Assembly: GCA_910574455.1 (NCBI GenBank)
Contig: CAJSYZ010000011.1
Span: 744,001-808,000, forward strand
DNA: 64,000 nt
Origin: Trichaptum fuscoviolaceum
Taxonomy: Eukaryota > Basidiomycota > Agaricomycetes > Hymenochaetales > Trichaptaceae
Direction of reading: 5' to 3'
Of the stretch, positions 1 through 11,953 are shown in pieces; positions within the stretch are counted from its first letter, which is position 1; each line of letters starts with the position of its first letter. The notes under the pieces were generated by a model that saw only the letters and a program-made list of their open reading frames with translations, had not been told where the DNA came from and ran no database searches. The position numbers were made by a program, and so were the translations under genes.

Positions 1-372
1 ATATAATTCTGTCACGATAGATTTTTAGTTCTGTGCCCCTCACATCTGTTTTGGTCTCGAACTTCTCGTCCATATTTTCACTACCCCCCCTCGAAAGACA
101 TGTGCGGGAGCGAACGGATATCCACACTATGAAAGGAGGTAGCGGTAAGCGTTCTTGCGACCTTGTTCGAGAATTGAAATCAGGCGCGTCGTCTACAGGC
201 CTGTGGAATAAAGGCGTATATGAAAGGCGTCGAAAACTGACTAGAAGATGAAAACCAAGAAAATGGTATGCTGCTTTTAATTTGTATACTGTCATCCGTT
301 AGAACATAAATAAATTTATCAGGTCGATTGCGTCTTCTCCTAGAGTTTTGCGGTTCGGGAAGGGCTGTAAGG

Positions 373-1637
373 CTATCCAAGATTCTCAACGCCAGTATGT
401 ATTTCAGACAGGCGTTGCGCAAGCTCAAACATTGTGGGCTGAGGGTTTTGGACGGTGCCAACACAGTCTTGAACAAGGTTCCAGAGGGTATTGCACATGG
501 ACGGAGGTTTTACGAGTTCAGGTAGACCATGCTCGACGACTGCGACTATTGTTTGAGGGCAGTCCTTGAGGTGGGGGAAAGGATGCCCGTCGGTATATAG
601 CTTGTAAGCCCTGATCAGTATCATTTTATAATTTTGGCTGAGATGCTTTCTTACATACCTCATATATCATCATAGCAAAAGCGTACACATCATCCTCCCG
701 GATGATCTCAAGCCAAACATCTTCCGCATATGCAGAGGAATGTCGACGATATCGCCACGCAGAGGTGAAGTTGTCGACACGAAGCGCCTCATGGATACCG
801 ATGTCGGACAAAAGAGCATGGCCATTAACGTCCACGAGGAAATTATTCTGAAGGGTTCAAGGTGAGCTAGGTCCATTAGTAGTGTAGTAAGTGTTACACA
901 CAGCCCGTATGTTGCCGTGCACAATCCCCTTCTCGTGGATGTACGCGACTGTGTGGGCACACCCCCTTAGCTGCAAGAGCGAGCTCAATGTATACTTCAT
1001 CGCCCTAAATAACTTACGATTGGAAGGAGGTTGACTTGAGGGTGGTTCAAGTGATAGCGAAGCAGGTTGCCGCAAATATAGTAAGGCATTGAGATGCACC
1101 CCGGGCCTTTGGGAAGCATAGGCTCAATAATTGGGTGGACGATGTGAATACCAGCTGGTGCTTCGGATGACAGAGACACCCATCTTTCTACCGCGGCTGC
1201 CAGTGCAAGCTGAGCGCACATTAGAGGTTGGTATCAAATGTCAAAGCAAGTTAGTAGGACCGATCATACATTATGTTTGGAATCTATGGTTACCCCGCGA
1301 ACGACTTATATTTGGATCTAAGAATACACAACTGACATGAGCATAGGACTGCTATAGTACGCACACGTGCACAGAAGCTGACAAACTCACGGGGGTTCGT
1401 AGAAGCACCACTGGTAAGCCCGAATTTTGAATGAAGGTGCACCTGTACGTATGAAAGGCGTTGTTTTCTTTAGTTCTCGAAACCTCCGATAGAAGGCCAG
1501 TGGAGAAGGCAGCCTGTCGTTTGTTGTATTTTTGGGAGCTCAACCACTTCCTCAGCATGTGAGCTAAGGCATTGATAGTAGAATGTAACCAAGATACCCA
1601 CCCAAAGGGTTTCTGCATCCATCGGTGGTAGGGTCAT
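373..1637 (-). CDS. TKL-like pseudokinase, HGN type (paralogue of the 5.3-6.6 kb gene)
   Basis: Protein-kinase-like gene split by several short introns. Reading down the minus strand: an N-terminal part from ATG 1637 (MTLPPMDAETLW), an N-lobe piece ending in GNLLRYHLNHPQVNLLP (about 1220-1030), a catalytic-loop exon reading VAYIHEKGIVHGNIRAV (about 970-900), an activation-loop exon with GHALLSDIGIHEALR (about 835-775), then EDDVYAFAMMIYE, and a C-lobe end reading NTLWNLVQDCVG that stops at 373. The loop Asp of HRD is Asn (HGN) and DFG is DIG, so catalysis is doubtful; I did not find a clear beta3 lysine. The C-lobe matches the gene at 5333-6640 closely and in the same orientation, so the two are paralogues. 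The N-terminal exon junctions (1220-1637) are not resolved. Family assignment is secure; exact ends are not. Confidence 0.65.
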
Positions 1638-2708
1638 GATCGACTTGAAGGAGAGAAGCTCGCGTTCGGCGCGGTAAGTTTGAGGGTGTGAGGGTCGGGG
1701 GCGGAATACGAAGACCTCGATTCGCAATATGTCACTCGGCCCGATTCTAACTGTATTAGTGGTTCGATTCGAAAGAAAGCTTGTTCTAATTAGTTTGTTC
1801 AAGAAAATAATATAAGGGATGGGTGGGATTTATATCTAGGATGTCACAGAGCTCTACCGCAATGACATACTAGCAAATGTAACAGGCGAAGCCAGCAACT
1901 TGAATGGGGGGGTGGGGGGGGAGGGAATCTATATTAAATTAAAAAAATAAAGATAAAAATTGTCTGAATTAGGAGGGAGGCTGTGATTTAATCAAGATGG
2001 TCAGATAAAAGTCGACAACAGCAGCAACAACAATCTATTCACAAAGAAGTTAAACATTGAGAGCGCTTTCGACGATTGGCATGGTAGATGTACTAAATGA
2101 TGTAAGAGTAGCCGGAAGTTTAGCTTGAGCATTATTTTTGAACCACATACTTGAATTTAAGTCCAATGGAATTTCGTCTGGCTGACATATTAAGAAATGG
2201 GAAAGACATTGTTTCTCAAAGTAGTCCCGTACTATTCAGACCGTGTGCTCTGTGTAGTTGTAGTATATTCGTCAGCTGGCACAAGCTATGCAAACTGTAG
2301 ATAGCGATGCAATATGAAACATCGGTATTGAGCTCCACGTCAGTCAGCAAACGGGTTACGAGACCGAGGCCGACGGACAAAGTTTAAGAAGTTTCAACGC
2401 TCGACCGCAACTTCGGAAATCCTGCCCCCGGAGCCGACGATGGGGAGTGACTACTTCCAGACGAGCCCGGTATGACAAGTCAATGGGAGCTATTCGAACG
2501 ATGTCCAGAGAGTACTCACCAGAAGCATTATTATGTACTAACCCGAAAACGACGGAAAAAGACGGTACGTACGTATAAAGAACAGAGTCGTCCTCATTGC
2601 ACACAAAGACTCTTACGCCACCGCCATTGCAGACCCGACCAGACACAGACCGTGTTCTCGTCTCCACCAGCACCATCCACGCCCAGGCAACATTGTCGGC
2701 CACCAGCG
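1638..2708. other. Divergent intergenic region with a G-rich tract
   Basis: Shared upstream region between two head-to-head kinase-like genes. It contains a run of G interrupted by a few other bases at about 1904-1925. An ORF begins at ATG 2472 in frame with the downstream kinase and could extend its N terminus. The ORF on the opposite strand at 2356-2907 looks like a shadow. Nothing else recognisable. Confidence 0.4.
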
Positions 2709-4177
2709 ATGCAGAAGATAAAAGATAGCTTCGACACTGTAGTAGAAGGGCGGTCAACAGCTTCAAAGATTGACGTGTCAAACAGCCCAAGGAAAACTTC
2801 TCAAGAACATGTGTCCAGCCTCGTGAGTAATCGTTTCGGAATAGCCTCATGTATTCGATTCCAACGGCAGAAGAATATAGGAAATCTCGTCGAAAAGCAA
2901 GGGGCATTCTATGTCAAGGTTGGCGAGTTCTCAGATGTTTGGAAAGGCGTCTACACGCAAAAAGGAGAGGATGGCGAAGCGGTTACAAACAAATTGAAGG
3001 TGTGTTTGCTGTCTCATTCCGCCCGCGCTTTGCCACTGGCAGTGTTTGTTTACCTGTATTTGGAAACCTCGAACTTAGGTCGCGATAAAAATAATTCGAG
3101 GGGCACCTGCTTACAACCATGAGCTACACGATAAAGTGAAGAAGGTACGAATACATTTAACTTACTTGGAATGAGATGCTGTTGTCTTATTTATAGTCAG
3201 GATCTTGTCACCTCCGGTTCTCGGTGGATCGATTTGAAGCATCCAAATATTTTGCCCTTTCATGGCATCGTCTACGACTACAGCTTCTTGCCTGCCATAG
3301 TTTGCCCCTATTTCGATGCAGGTAATGTTCTTGAATACATCCAGGAGAAAAGATCTTCCGAACAAAAACGAATAGACCTGGTCAGTTTATCGCATTCTAC
3401 TGCGCTAAGCAAGTCGTTTAGCTCTTTCTTGACAGATTTATGATGTTATAAAAGGACTGACATACCTTCACTCGGTTGACATAATACACGGAGATCTTCG
3501 TGCGGTTGGTTCATTCTTTTAGCACGCTTTAAAAATAGTAATGACATCTGCCTAGGCGAATGTTCTCGTCGATGACAGTGGAAATGCTGTATTGGCCGAT
3601 TACGGCCTAACGTTTATCATCGACCATAGCGAATTCACTACCACAAAGATAGCCGGACCCGCCCGATGGACTGCACCGGAGATTCTGGACTTTCCAGAAG
3701 GTGAAGACGATAACGAACCGCACTATTCAACAAAGAGCGACGTGTTTGCCTTCGCTATGACATTCATAGAGGTATGTAAGTAACATACAACGGAGCGGAC
3801 ATATGAATTGACGGACTTTCTTCTCCTAGATCATTACTGGTCAACCTCCTTTCCATCAAATTAAGAACGACAGCGCAGTCATATTCAAGATCTTGGAAAA
3901 GAAAAGACCTGCGATTCCCGACGCGATAAAGGAGCGACCAGATGTAGTTGGTATACTGGAAAGGTGTTGGGCTCACGAGCCATCTGAGAGGCCAGAGGCC
4001 TTGGACGCTGAAGGAGCATTTAAATCTGCCCTTGCGAGTTCAGATATGCAAAGGTCTGCCATGCAATAGGATTTGTACCACTTGGCGTTTATACTGACTT
4101 TGCTTTCTAGAAGTTCTGTGGGACATTACCAATATTCATTTGGCAATTCAACTCCTGCGCTCGGCGAGGGAGACTAG
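2709..4177 (+). CDS. TKL-like protein kinase, probably active
   Basis: Splicing by eye gives exons 2709-2999, 3079-3144, 3201-3380, 3436-3504, 3556-3771 and 3830 onward, all joining in phase 0. The kinase core is nearly complete: VAIK with the beta3 Lys just after 3079, the alphaC/beta4 region DLKHPNILPFHG, hinge CPYFDAGNVLEYIQ, catalytic loop IIHGDLRAANVLV (Asp and Asn kept, Arg of HRD is Gly), LADYGL in place of DFG with Asp kept, GPARWTAPEILD for the APE region, and KSDVFAFAMTFIEV. The gene could stop at TAG 4067-4069; a 41-bp-plus intron with a CTGAC branch site and TTTCTAG acceptor at 4110 suggests it runs on to TAG 4175-4177. An in-frame ATG at 2472 would add 79 low-complexity residues. 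Unlike its two neighbours it keeps the catalytic Asp. Confidence 0.75.
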
Positions 4178-5332
4178 GCGCCTCGCTGCTAATCTTCCTC
4201 TCGTTCGTTTCCTACAGATCCTACCTCACTCTACGTGTACGACAGTATGGCTTAGTTGCCAGCGGTTCCCTGTGGTGGTAGGTGGGATTCATCAGTCCTA
4301 TAGGTTTACAGGAGAATATGGATTGAAAAGCTTACGCAGAGTGTTGTAGAATGGCGTTCTAATCTGATATGTGTGTGTTGTTGTTCAGTATGTGCAGATC
4401 TGTAATCGACACTCTTTTGCGAGAGTTGTGGCTCACGAGGCACATGTAGGTGCATTCAATCGAGCAAGACGCTCAGCACTTTCGGCTTCTGTGACAATAA
4501 GCCTGAAGTTATCTGCTACTACTACTACTGAACTTTGCATATCCAACCTAGGTACTGAGCAATTCCCGAAGCTACGTCCCGACATCAAGGAGGCGCGTCT
4601 CCCGTCGCCTATCACCAGCACTCACTGATCCCTGACACTAGCACCTCCTTGATCATCACTCGTAACTGATTCCACAAGAGTCTCAGGATATGTAAAATAC
4701 ATCCAGGTTGATCATCAAGTGGGTCTAGTGGGGAGATTGATGTTTACTGTCTTGGCTCGATCTCGGATGCGTGCTTTTGCTTCTGTCCGAATTGAATATT
4801 GTGCACCTGATTGAGCGTCTATCATGACATGTCTGAGAACCAGAGTGGGGAGTCGCATTACATCAAACAAGAACAAGTGAATCAAGCAACTGGATGCGAA
4901 CAATTGCCCACACTGCATAGTACTGACACGTCTGACGTTTGCTTTTTTGGCTCAGAAGAACCGGTAAGGCAGCGAAACTTGTACAGGAATAGTGTCTTCT
5001 CCCGGGCATATCAACATACCCTCGGCGAATGGGCAGCTTCCTTCCCTTCTCCCCTTCTCTCCTCTCTATGCACCCGTTCCCTCTCTCCATCGCCTCTCGC
5101 AAAGAACGTACAAATAAGAAATCAATGTAAGCATAATCAAAATTATCAGTACATTCCAACATGGAGAATCTACATACAGTATGTATATTCAAGGTTTAAT
5201 TTTCTTTCCAAGATATCCTGTATCTTGCCACAATATGAGATAGGCAGTGAAATGATGGAAAGTGGGACAGGTAATGCTGATGGAGTACATAGAGGTGGTG
5301 AGTTGTCTTTATGTGCAATCGCCGTCGTTTGG
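4178..5332. other. Intergenic region, no supported gene
   Basis: The longest open frame here (about 4811-5341, plus strand) shows no recognisable domain and no consistent splice context. It may be a remnant or chance. No repeats seen by eye. Confidence 0.3.
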
Positions 5333-6640
5333 CTAAACTGAGGCTTCTGGGTCACAAAGGCCATGTAGGCTTTGTTCGACAACTTGCATTGTCGGACGCT
5401 CAATATTTTGGCCAATGCAGTCTTGAAGTATGTGCCAGACTGCCTCAGGCATACTCGACGGCTTCTGTAGCTGGGGGAAACCGCGCAAGACCAGGCGAGT
5501 GATCGTCTGCGGACTATCGCTAAGCCCAGGGAAGGGCTTCATGCCGGTATAGGCCTATGGTGTAGGTGAATTCTCATATCCCACACTGGCATAATCTTGC
5601 TTACCTCAAGTATAGTCATTCCAAAGGCATGAACATCGTCTTCTTTGCTAATGTGGATGTCTTTGTCTTCCTCGTACTCATGGGTGAATCGCCTATGGCG
5701 CCAAGCCCGAGTGAATGTCCCTGGACCTAGTGCTTGGTGTATACCAATGTCTGTTAGGTATGTATGCCCGTCCAGACCTACAAGGAGATTGTTCTAACAT
5801 AGGTAATCACGAGGGGGGATGAGGGGGGAGGGTTTCGCTAAAGGTAAGCATTGTATAAAGCATGTCCAGTAGTTGCACTCACGGCGCATATGTTCCCATG
5901 GACAACATTTTCTCGATGAAGAAATGAGACGGCTTTTGCTCCATCTAGTAGCTGTTACAATACGATAAGTAAGAAGTTGCAGATACGTTCTATTCCAAAG
6001 TTGTGCAAGCGGACTTACGAGATGTAATGGGTCAGTACGTGGGTTTGAAAGTAAATAGTTAAGTAGGTTGCCCTCGTCGTACCACTCAGTGACGACAAGC
6101 GGGTTGCGAATCTTGGAGAGGGCTTCAATCTCGAGAAGACGAACGACGTAGACGTCAGGGGGCAGACGCTCTTGTAAACACTTCCACTTTACACATGCCT
6201 GACAAAAGGTAAGGAGGACGGACAAGGATCATGCAGTGATCGACTTACCTTCTTAAGTTGCTGGCGGCGTAATTTTTCAGGCTCCGGAGTGGACGATCGT
6301 AGTAATTTTACCACAACCTAACGTAGCCCCGTTAAACACATTCCTGTTCAAGTGAGAGACTCGGGGTCTACTTTCTTATACTCACAACGACAGAAGTTGC
6401 ACGAGCAGTCGCCCCGGCGCTCTCTACTATAGTGCATTTGAAGACATCTAGGATTCTTGTCTGCGCCATCGCGAAGGTCTTCCAGGTTGCAGGGAAAGTG
6501 AAGTGGTCTGGGTTTAAGATCGTGACAAAAAACGCAATTCCGGCCATGATCGTCGTCCCATCATGAGACGTTACTAATGGGACATTGTGATAAGTCCAGG
6601 ACGAGATATTTGTGAGTTGAATGATAAGAGATTGAGCCAT
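5333..6640 (-). CDS. TKL-like pseudokinase, HGN type
   Basis: Starts at ATG 6640 (MAQSLIIQLTNISSW) with about 80 residues of unknown N-terminal domain. The N-lobe follows with SVVVKLLRSS carrying the probable beta3 Lys (about 6330), then VVRLLEIEALSKI and the hinge VVTEWYDEGNLLNYLLSN. The catalytic loop is VVHGNICAV, so HRD reads HGN, and the DFG site is TDIG inside LDGHTYLTDIGIHQAL (about 5760-5720). EDDVHAFGMTILE follows near 5650, and the end PEAVWHILQDCIG...RPTMQVVEQSL reaches a stop at 5333. Because the catalytic Asp is Asn, I expect little or no phosphotransfer; a scaffold or regulatory role is inference. It is a paralogue of the gene at 373-1637. Confidence 0.7.
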
Positions 6641-8204
6641 GGTCAAGTTGCGAAGGAGTAAGCAACAAGGTGCATGTAGGACTACCCAACTTGAAGTGGT
6701 CCCAAGTGCTTGAGTCTAAATCGGAGTCTGAAAGGAATTAATGTTCAATCAGTCAAGAAGCTCTTTCATTATTCTGGATAATGACAACATTACATCTCTG
6801 AGCCTTTGAATAGAAAATAAAGCGTCTGGTATACTCCTTTATCGAAGATATTTTGACTTTCATGATTAGAAATTCAATAAACAGTGGCGTTGCACTTGGA
6901 TGAATGAGTGAAGCGGAGCTACAAATTTACCACCTCCCGGCCTCCCGGCTCCCGGCTTGATTCCGACCTGGCCGTGACATGACTCGACTCAAGCTGTGCA
7001 TCTTAAACATATGGAAAATGTCTGAATATCACTGCAAATCTTTAGATTTCTCAGTGGAAAATATATGGGTCTATCGAGATTTAGTACTTTGTAGTTTATG
7101 AACGACTCGGCTTGGCTTCGAGTATTTCCTCTAGTTTTTTACTCTCATGATCTCATATGTGCTTTACGTATATGTATATCCAAGCGGGGTACTTACAATT
7201 GAGATTAGAATAGCTCAATTTCTACTGCTGAGAAGTTGTATAATGTATAATAAAACATTGAGAGGTTCTAGCAGAACCGCTCACAATTCTTGCTACCGGT
7301 GGTTGCCGAACATATATCATGTTGCAACAATCTGACTAGAAACAGGCCGAGCTCCGCCGGCAGATCCCTTACTCCCTCTTGATGTTGAGAGTCAACAGGG
7401 TGATTGAGAATGAAAGCTATAATGACTGTGAAAAGCATGGGATATTGGAATGCATTGAAAGCAATACAAGATATCTGTACTTAATGTTTGCTCATGAGCT
7501 TCGTCAACAATCAAGGCAGAGTAACTCGCAAGATCCGGCACCATGAAGGTCAAGAAGAAGAAAGCCATCCTTCATGTATTTGATCATGGTCATTTCACTT
7601 GTACAATCCTCAAAAATGATCGGATATCCAACCTCATAGCCCACATAGGGCCTACTAGTACTTCCTCAGCAACACGAGCTGCAACACTCGTCGCAAGAAC
7701 GCGACGCGGCAGCGTGCACCCGACATTCATCCTACTCACTGTTTAGCAAGCATCGTGAAGGTACTGAGGGTGTTATGTTGTAAGATTTGCTTCCGTGCTC
7801 ATTGTGTCCAATAGAGCGAGCTGGATTGTCTGGCTACTGTTATTGTTGACAGGTTTCTCCTTGTTGAAAGTGCTGGTTCGGGATGTGCTGTGTTTTGTCT
7901 GTGCTGCTTCCCACTGGTCGATGTCTGAGAAACTGATCATCCTTAGCCTTTGCTTCCGAGCCTGAGTCTATGTATTGCTGATAGAGCACGGTCTCCGAAG
8001 GCCCGGGACTTGTTCCTCGTACTCAACCTCTTTGCGTTCTCGCTTCAGTTGGAGACCTTCATACCACGAAACGGCGCTTCATTGTCTACATTTGCCGGGG
8101 GCAAAGCTGGATCTGCTGGAGCTCTTGCGTTGAGAGGTAGTCCTGACGTGAGCACTCATGGAGGGAAGGAAATACGATGCCCCGCGCGTCGTGTAATTGT
8201 CTGG
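6641..8204. other. Intergenic region, no supported gene
   Basis: AT-rich, with scattered short ORFs and no domain signal. The plus-strand ORF at 7543-7746 starts with a lysine-rich stretch but has no recognisable homologue. The right edge is the insertion site of the element at 8205. Confidence 0.3.
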
Positions 8205-8242
8205 CAAGATAGGATTTCAGCACCTCAATGTACCTATCTGAC

Positions 8243-8705
8243 CCGCGTTTTATCATAATCTGACACATCGACTTATATAAATCCAACCCCTTATAATACA
8301 TAAATCTGACAATTATAACGGCTATTGCCAACATTTTAAAAGTAATATTGGACAACTTGCGAAATAATATCTGACAATTTGAGAATCAATATCTGACAAT
8401 TTGAGTTATCTAAATCCAACCCCGGCATTTACAAGAATCCAACCCTTCAATGTATGCATTTCTGACTCTTAATAGTATCCAATTCCAACCCTTCAAAGTA
8501 TTTAAATTCAACCTCTCAAAGTATGCAAATTCGGCCTCTCAAAAGTATGTAAATCCAACCCCCGGAGTATTGATTTCTGACCCCTCATAGCACCATTATC
8601 TGACCACCGTAAAGTATAGGTATGTGACCCTCGTGAGAATCTATTTTTGACCCCTCGGTGTATCAAAATCCAACCCTCCGTATACCCGAACCTCAAACCT
8701 CACTC
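8243..8705. repeat. Left subterminal degenerate repeat array
   Basis: About 15 degenerate units of roughly 25-32 bp, each with a TCCAACCC or TCTGACCC/TCTGACAATT core separated by A/T-rich GTATNNAAAT spacers. The reverse complement of the same pattern forms the right arm at about 10890-11347, so the arrays are part of the element's inverted termini. Confidence 0.7.
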
Positions 8706-8949
8706 CAGCAGCGATGATCACGATTTCCCTCCGCTCATTTTCAAAGAGGTTCACACTTCGATAGTCTTGCTTACCTCAAACACGGTGTGCGCTTGCCAGT
8801 GAGCAGCGCCAATTGGGTTGCCATCAAACAGGCCGACGCGACAGGACATTCTTTCGTTCAGCAAGTAAGGTCGATGAGGTATACCTCGAGGCTCGCATAC
8901 AACAGTCTCGAGACGCAGATAGTTGTCGAGTGCGCTGTGCCAGCTGGAG

Positions 8950-10330
8950 AGCCGGAACTCTCCTACAGCACACCTGGTTATTACCGTTGCATAGCAAGTA
9001 TTTTTGCGGACAACGATGCCATTGAAAATCTCTATTTGCCCAACGAGAAGCCACCCGAAGGACACCTCGTATGTCAGAGATATTACCAGCTACCGATTCG
9101 AGTGCTAGTGCTGGCCGGGCTTGGGATGCCAGCGATCGGGTAATCTGACATGGTATGAGCTGTTCTTTTCTCTTCTTTCTCAATGCTAACGTCTCTTATC
9201 TTCCAAGGAACTTCGAGCCGACAGACTTGTCAGCTATTTACAGCTCTCCAACCTCTCCGACTTCCGTCTACAGTACTTCGCACATCGCGTTCTAGTGATT
9301 CAGGCTCTCAGCTCGTCACTATCTGCATCATTTCACTCGAGTGATGTCTGCTCGACACTACCTTTCATCCAATCTTTAAACATCAACAGAAAGAATACAT
9401 GATCCTCGACACCTGTTTCCGCTGTCCGTGCCACCAGAACAGTGAAAGGACCAGCCCAGCTATCGTTAATCAACCCCAAAAAGTCCGCCAAGTTCTTGTA
9501 TAGGTTCCACCGCATATACTCGTCGAGTGATTCGCCTCCTTTGACGCTCCTGTACGAAATTATATAGGGTACTGCTTCCGACGCACCCCGGACGACCATC
9601 GATCTTCGCCTTTTCCTCCGCTGCGCTAGCATGTCCTCTCCTTCACGATTCCTGAAGGGCGCTGACTGGTAAGGTAACTAGAGTTGGCAATGTCTGCTCC
9701 GCATTGCCAGTATAGCAGAGGCTTTTTCTTCAATTGTAAGTGATACCTTTTTTTCACCCTCTATCGCTTGCTAAACCATAGAGTTAGTTGTACGCCTCGG
9801 ATCCATTAGCTTGGACTGCAGTCCCCCTTGCCACCCACATTTCACATTCCTGGGTCCAATCTTTCAAGTGGCAGATCGCTTCCGAAACCGTGAGCATTAC
9901 TTCTCTTATATGCTTGATACCATTCTTACCCTCAGATTTAGTGTAGGAAGCTTGCCATTGAGACATTCTCAACTTTGTCTTTATTTGATCTTCAACATCA
10001 ATCCTCAACGCACCCGAGGTTGCGTCCTCTGAGCAACCTCCTCTATTACCCGCTACCGCTTCCGCCGCAACATTTACACGGTTCTCTGGCATTCGCCTGT
10101 CAGTGATCCACATGTGGCCTATCGGGCTAGCACCAAACACCCCGCTGTTCGTCGATTACTTTCCACAAGGATACTGGCGAGCTCTTCGTGTCATGACCCT
10201 TGTCGCACGATATCCGCTAATGACTGCCCCTGTTCGAAACTGTAAGTGCACCTTTCTCCTATTTTGCTTTTACAGCCTAACTCCTCGTGGCAGCAACCTA
10301 ATGGGACCTATTCCAGAAGTGAAACACGTC
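8950..10330. repeat. Gene-derived repeat family, copy 1 (inside the element)
   Basis: This stretch aligns by eye with 62490-64000 over at least 1.1 kb, with many substitutions and indels. On the minus strand both copies keep protein-like blocks: a block reading SFGWLLVGQIEIFNG (about 9065-9010), an exon ending MFKDWMKGSVEQTSLE with a stop at 9333, VVRGASEAVPY near 9590, and a block with VSEAICHLKDWTQE near 9870. The copy has an in-frame stop near 9650 where the other copy is open, so it looks like a decayed gene captured by the transposon. I do not recognise the protein family with confidence. Confidence 0.55.
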
Positions 10331-10889
10331 TGAAATGACGAGCATCAACAAGACAGCAGAGCACCGAAGAAGTAATCAAGAGCAGAACCATCCTGTCCCG
10401 AGGTCTCAAGAGTCTCGAATCTAGCAACTGGAACTAAAGTCATCGACGCGGCGACCAGTCAATCAATCCTCTCATCCGCTCCCGGGCAACTGTCGCTCAA
10501 CTGGCGCTGTATAGCCTTGTCAACAGCAGGTGGGTGCACCTTCCTGCTGGAGGAATGTCTAGGCCAGGCATTTCCTCATCAGCGACAAAACTAGGCTAGG
10601 TCTGGTGCTGCTTGCTTCACCGGGCGGACTGGGTGTAGGCCACTCCCAGTCTCGTCTGCGTCGAGGTCGCCGACTTTGCGCACACGTTTTCGCGCTCGCC
10701 CAGACAAAGACTCCTCCCATGACGGCAATTTCCCCTATTTTTCTCTGTCTCTTCTGCTAAGTAAAGGATTCAAATGACATTGTATGGCAGTATTACCCAC
10801 CTCTGTAGTGGGTTCAGCGCAGAAATTAATGCATGTCCGTGTTTGGGACCGCTGGCTCTGAAGGCGCTATACAAAGCTTTACACGATGA

Positions 10890-11347
10890 CGTGAGAAAGA
10901 TGTTGGAATTAAGTTCTTTTTGGGCTGGATTTGCACACTGAAGTATGTCCAAATTAGATTTTAAAAAGGGTCGGAAATACATATTAAAGAGGGTCAAATT
11001 TACATTCTCGATGGGTCACATTTAAATACTACAGGAGGTCGGATATGGATACTACAGATGGGTTGGATATATATACTTTATGGGCGGATAGGTTGGAAAT
11101 TACCTCTAATATGGGTTGGAATTGTGTTCTTTGAGGGGTCAAATAATGATAAATCTGCGGTGTTGGAAATACATTCTTTACAGGGGTTGGATTTAGATAC
11201 TTTATTCTGTCAGAATTAGATACTCCAATTGTTGGATATTGATACTCCGATTGTCAGATATTTTATCTAACGGAGGTTGGATTTTACTTCTAATATGGGT
11301 CAGTTATACATTTCAAGTGTCCAGGTGTCAGATAATGGGTGTCAGAT
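10890..11347. repeat. Right subterminal degenerate repeat array
   Basis: Units such as GGTTGGATTTAGATACTTTA and GTTGGATATTGATACTC recur every 25-35 bp. They are the inverse of the left array at 8243-8705. The array ends at the 34-bp perfect inverted repeat. Confidence 0.7.
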
Positions 11348-11503
11348 GTCAGATAGGTACATTGAGGTGCTGAAATCCTATTTTGGAATTGTCTGGGACT
11401 CGGAGCAGTCTGCGCTTAGATGCGTCGATTGCACTCCGAGTCTTCCGAGTCGTCGGTCTCGACCAAATGTTGACTAATACTGTAATCAGGAATTATGTCT
11501 CAC

Positions 11504-11585
11504 ACAACTTTCGCACAATTGACAGGCAACTTTCGCACAATTGACAGGCGATTTTCGCACAATTGACAGGTGATTTTCTCACAGT
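11504..11585. repeat. 22-bp tandem repeat, about 3.5 copies
   Basis: Direct tandem copies of a 22-bp unit with the core TTCGCACAATTGACAGG. Only the two to four bases between cores vary. The array lies between the transposon end and the small membrane-protein gene, in that gene's upstream region. Confidence 0.85.
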
Positions 11586-11953
11586 TCAAGTAAAAAGAAT
11601 TGTGCTCGGTGAGGGCCCATACTCCCAGGGGAGTAAGGGAACATCAATTTCGTCACTGAATTTCGCACGGATGCTGACCGCCGGCCGTTGGCCATTCAAA
11701 CTTTCGGCCTCTTCATCCACCATCATCTTTTTGACACACCTTTTGCTACTTGCTTAATTTCCATTCTGTCCCTTTCATTCAAGTGCCCTTGTACAGAATC
11801 CGACGTACTACCTCTTTCATTCCCCTCAGTCGAGCTAGGACTGGTTCCGGTGTCGGAAGGACTGCCCGCGGTGCTGTGTCTTAAGATACATTCTGCCTCG
11901 CTGTTTTCGTCGTTGTTGTTTTCACGGACATTCAGATCTTGATCCTACGGAAG

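Larger units (their letters stand above)
8205..11385. mobile_element. Non-autonomous DNA transposon with long inverted ends (MULE-like)
   Basis: Seen directly: 8209-8242 and 11348-11381 are exact inverted copies of each other over 34 bp (left copy begins ATAGGATTTCAGCACC). The match extends outward to CAAGATAGG at 8205 and CCTATTTTG ending at 11385, with one mismatch. Immediately outside lie direct 10-bp copies of AATTGTCTGG (8195-8204 and 11387-11396, one base beyond the right end), which fit a target-site duplication. For roughly 450 bp inside each end the DNA is a degenerate array of units containing AAATCCAACCCCT and TATCTGACAATT, in opposite orientation at the two ends. Inferred: long inverted ends with a 9-11 bp duplication fit Mutator-like elements best. 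No transposase was found; the interior holds a copy of a gene-derived repeat family. Confidence 0.7.

Noticed and set aside
1904..1925. G-quadruplex in the divergent promoter
   Set aside because: The G tract is real, but it is one nearly continuous run with few interruptions and could equally be a length-variable homopolymer, so no regulatory role is claimed.
2356..2907. 183-codon minus-strand ORF overlapping the kinase at 2.7 kb
   Set aside because: Its composition follows the complement of the kinase exon, it has no domain, and the plus-strand frame is supported by conserved kinase motifs and splice joins.
8751..8820. Possible relic of a kinase exon end (FEV before a GTAAGC donor, minus strand)
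   Set aside because: Resembles the exon end of the 5.3-6.6 kb pseudokinase only over about ten residues; too short to separate from chance.
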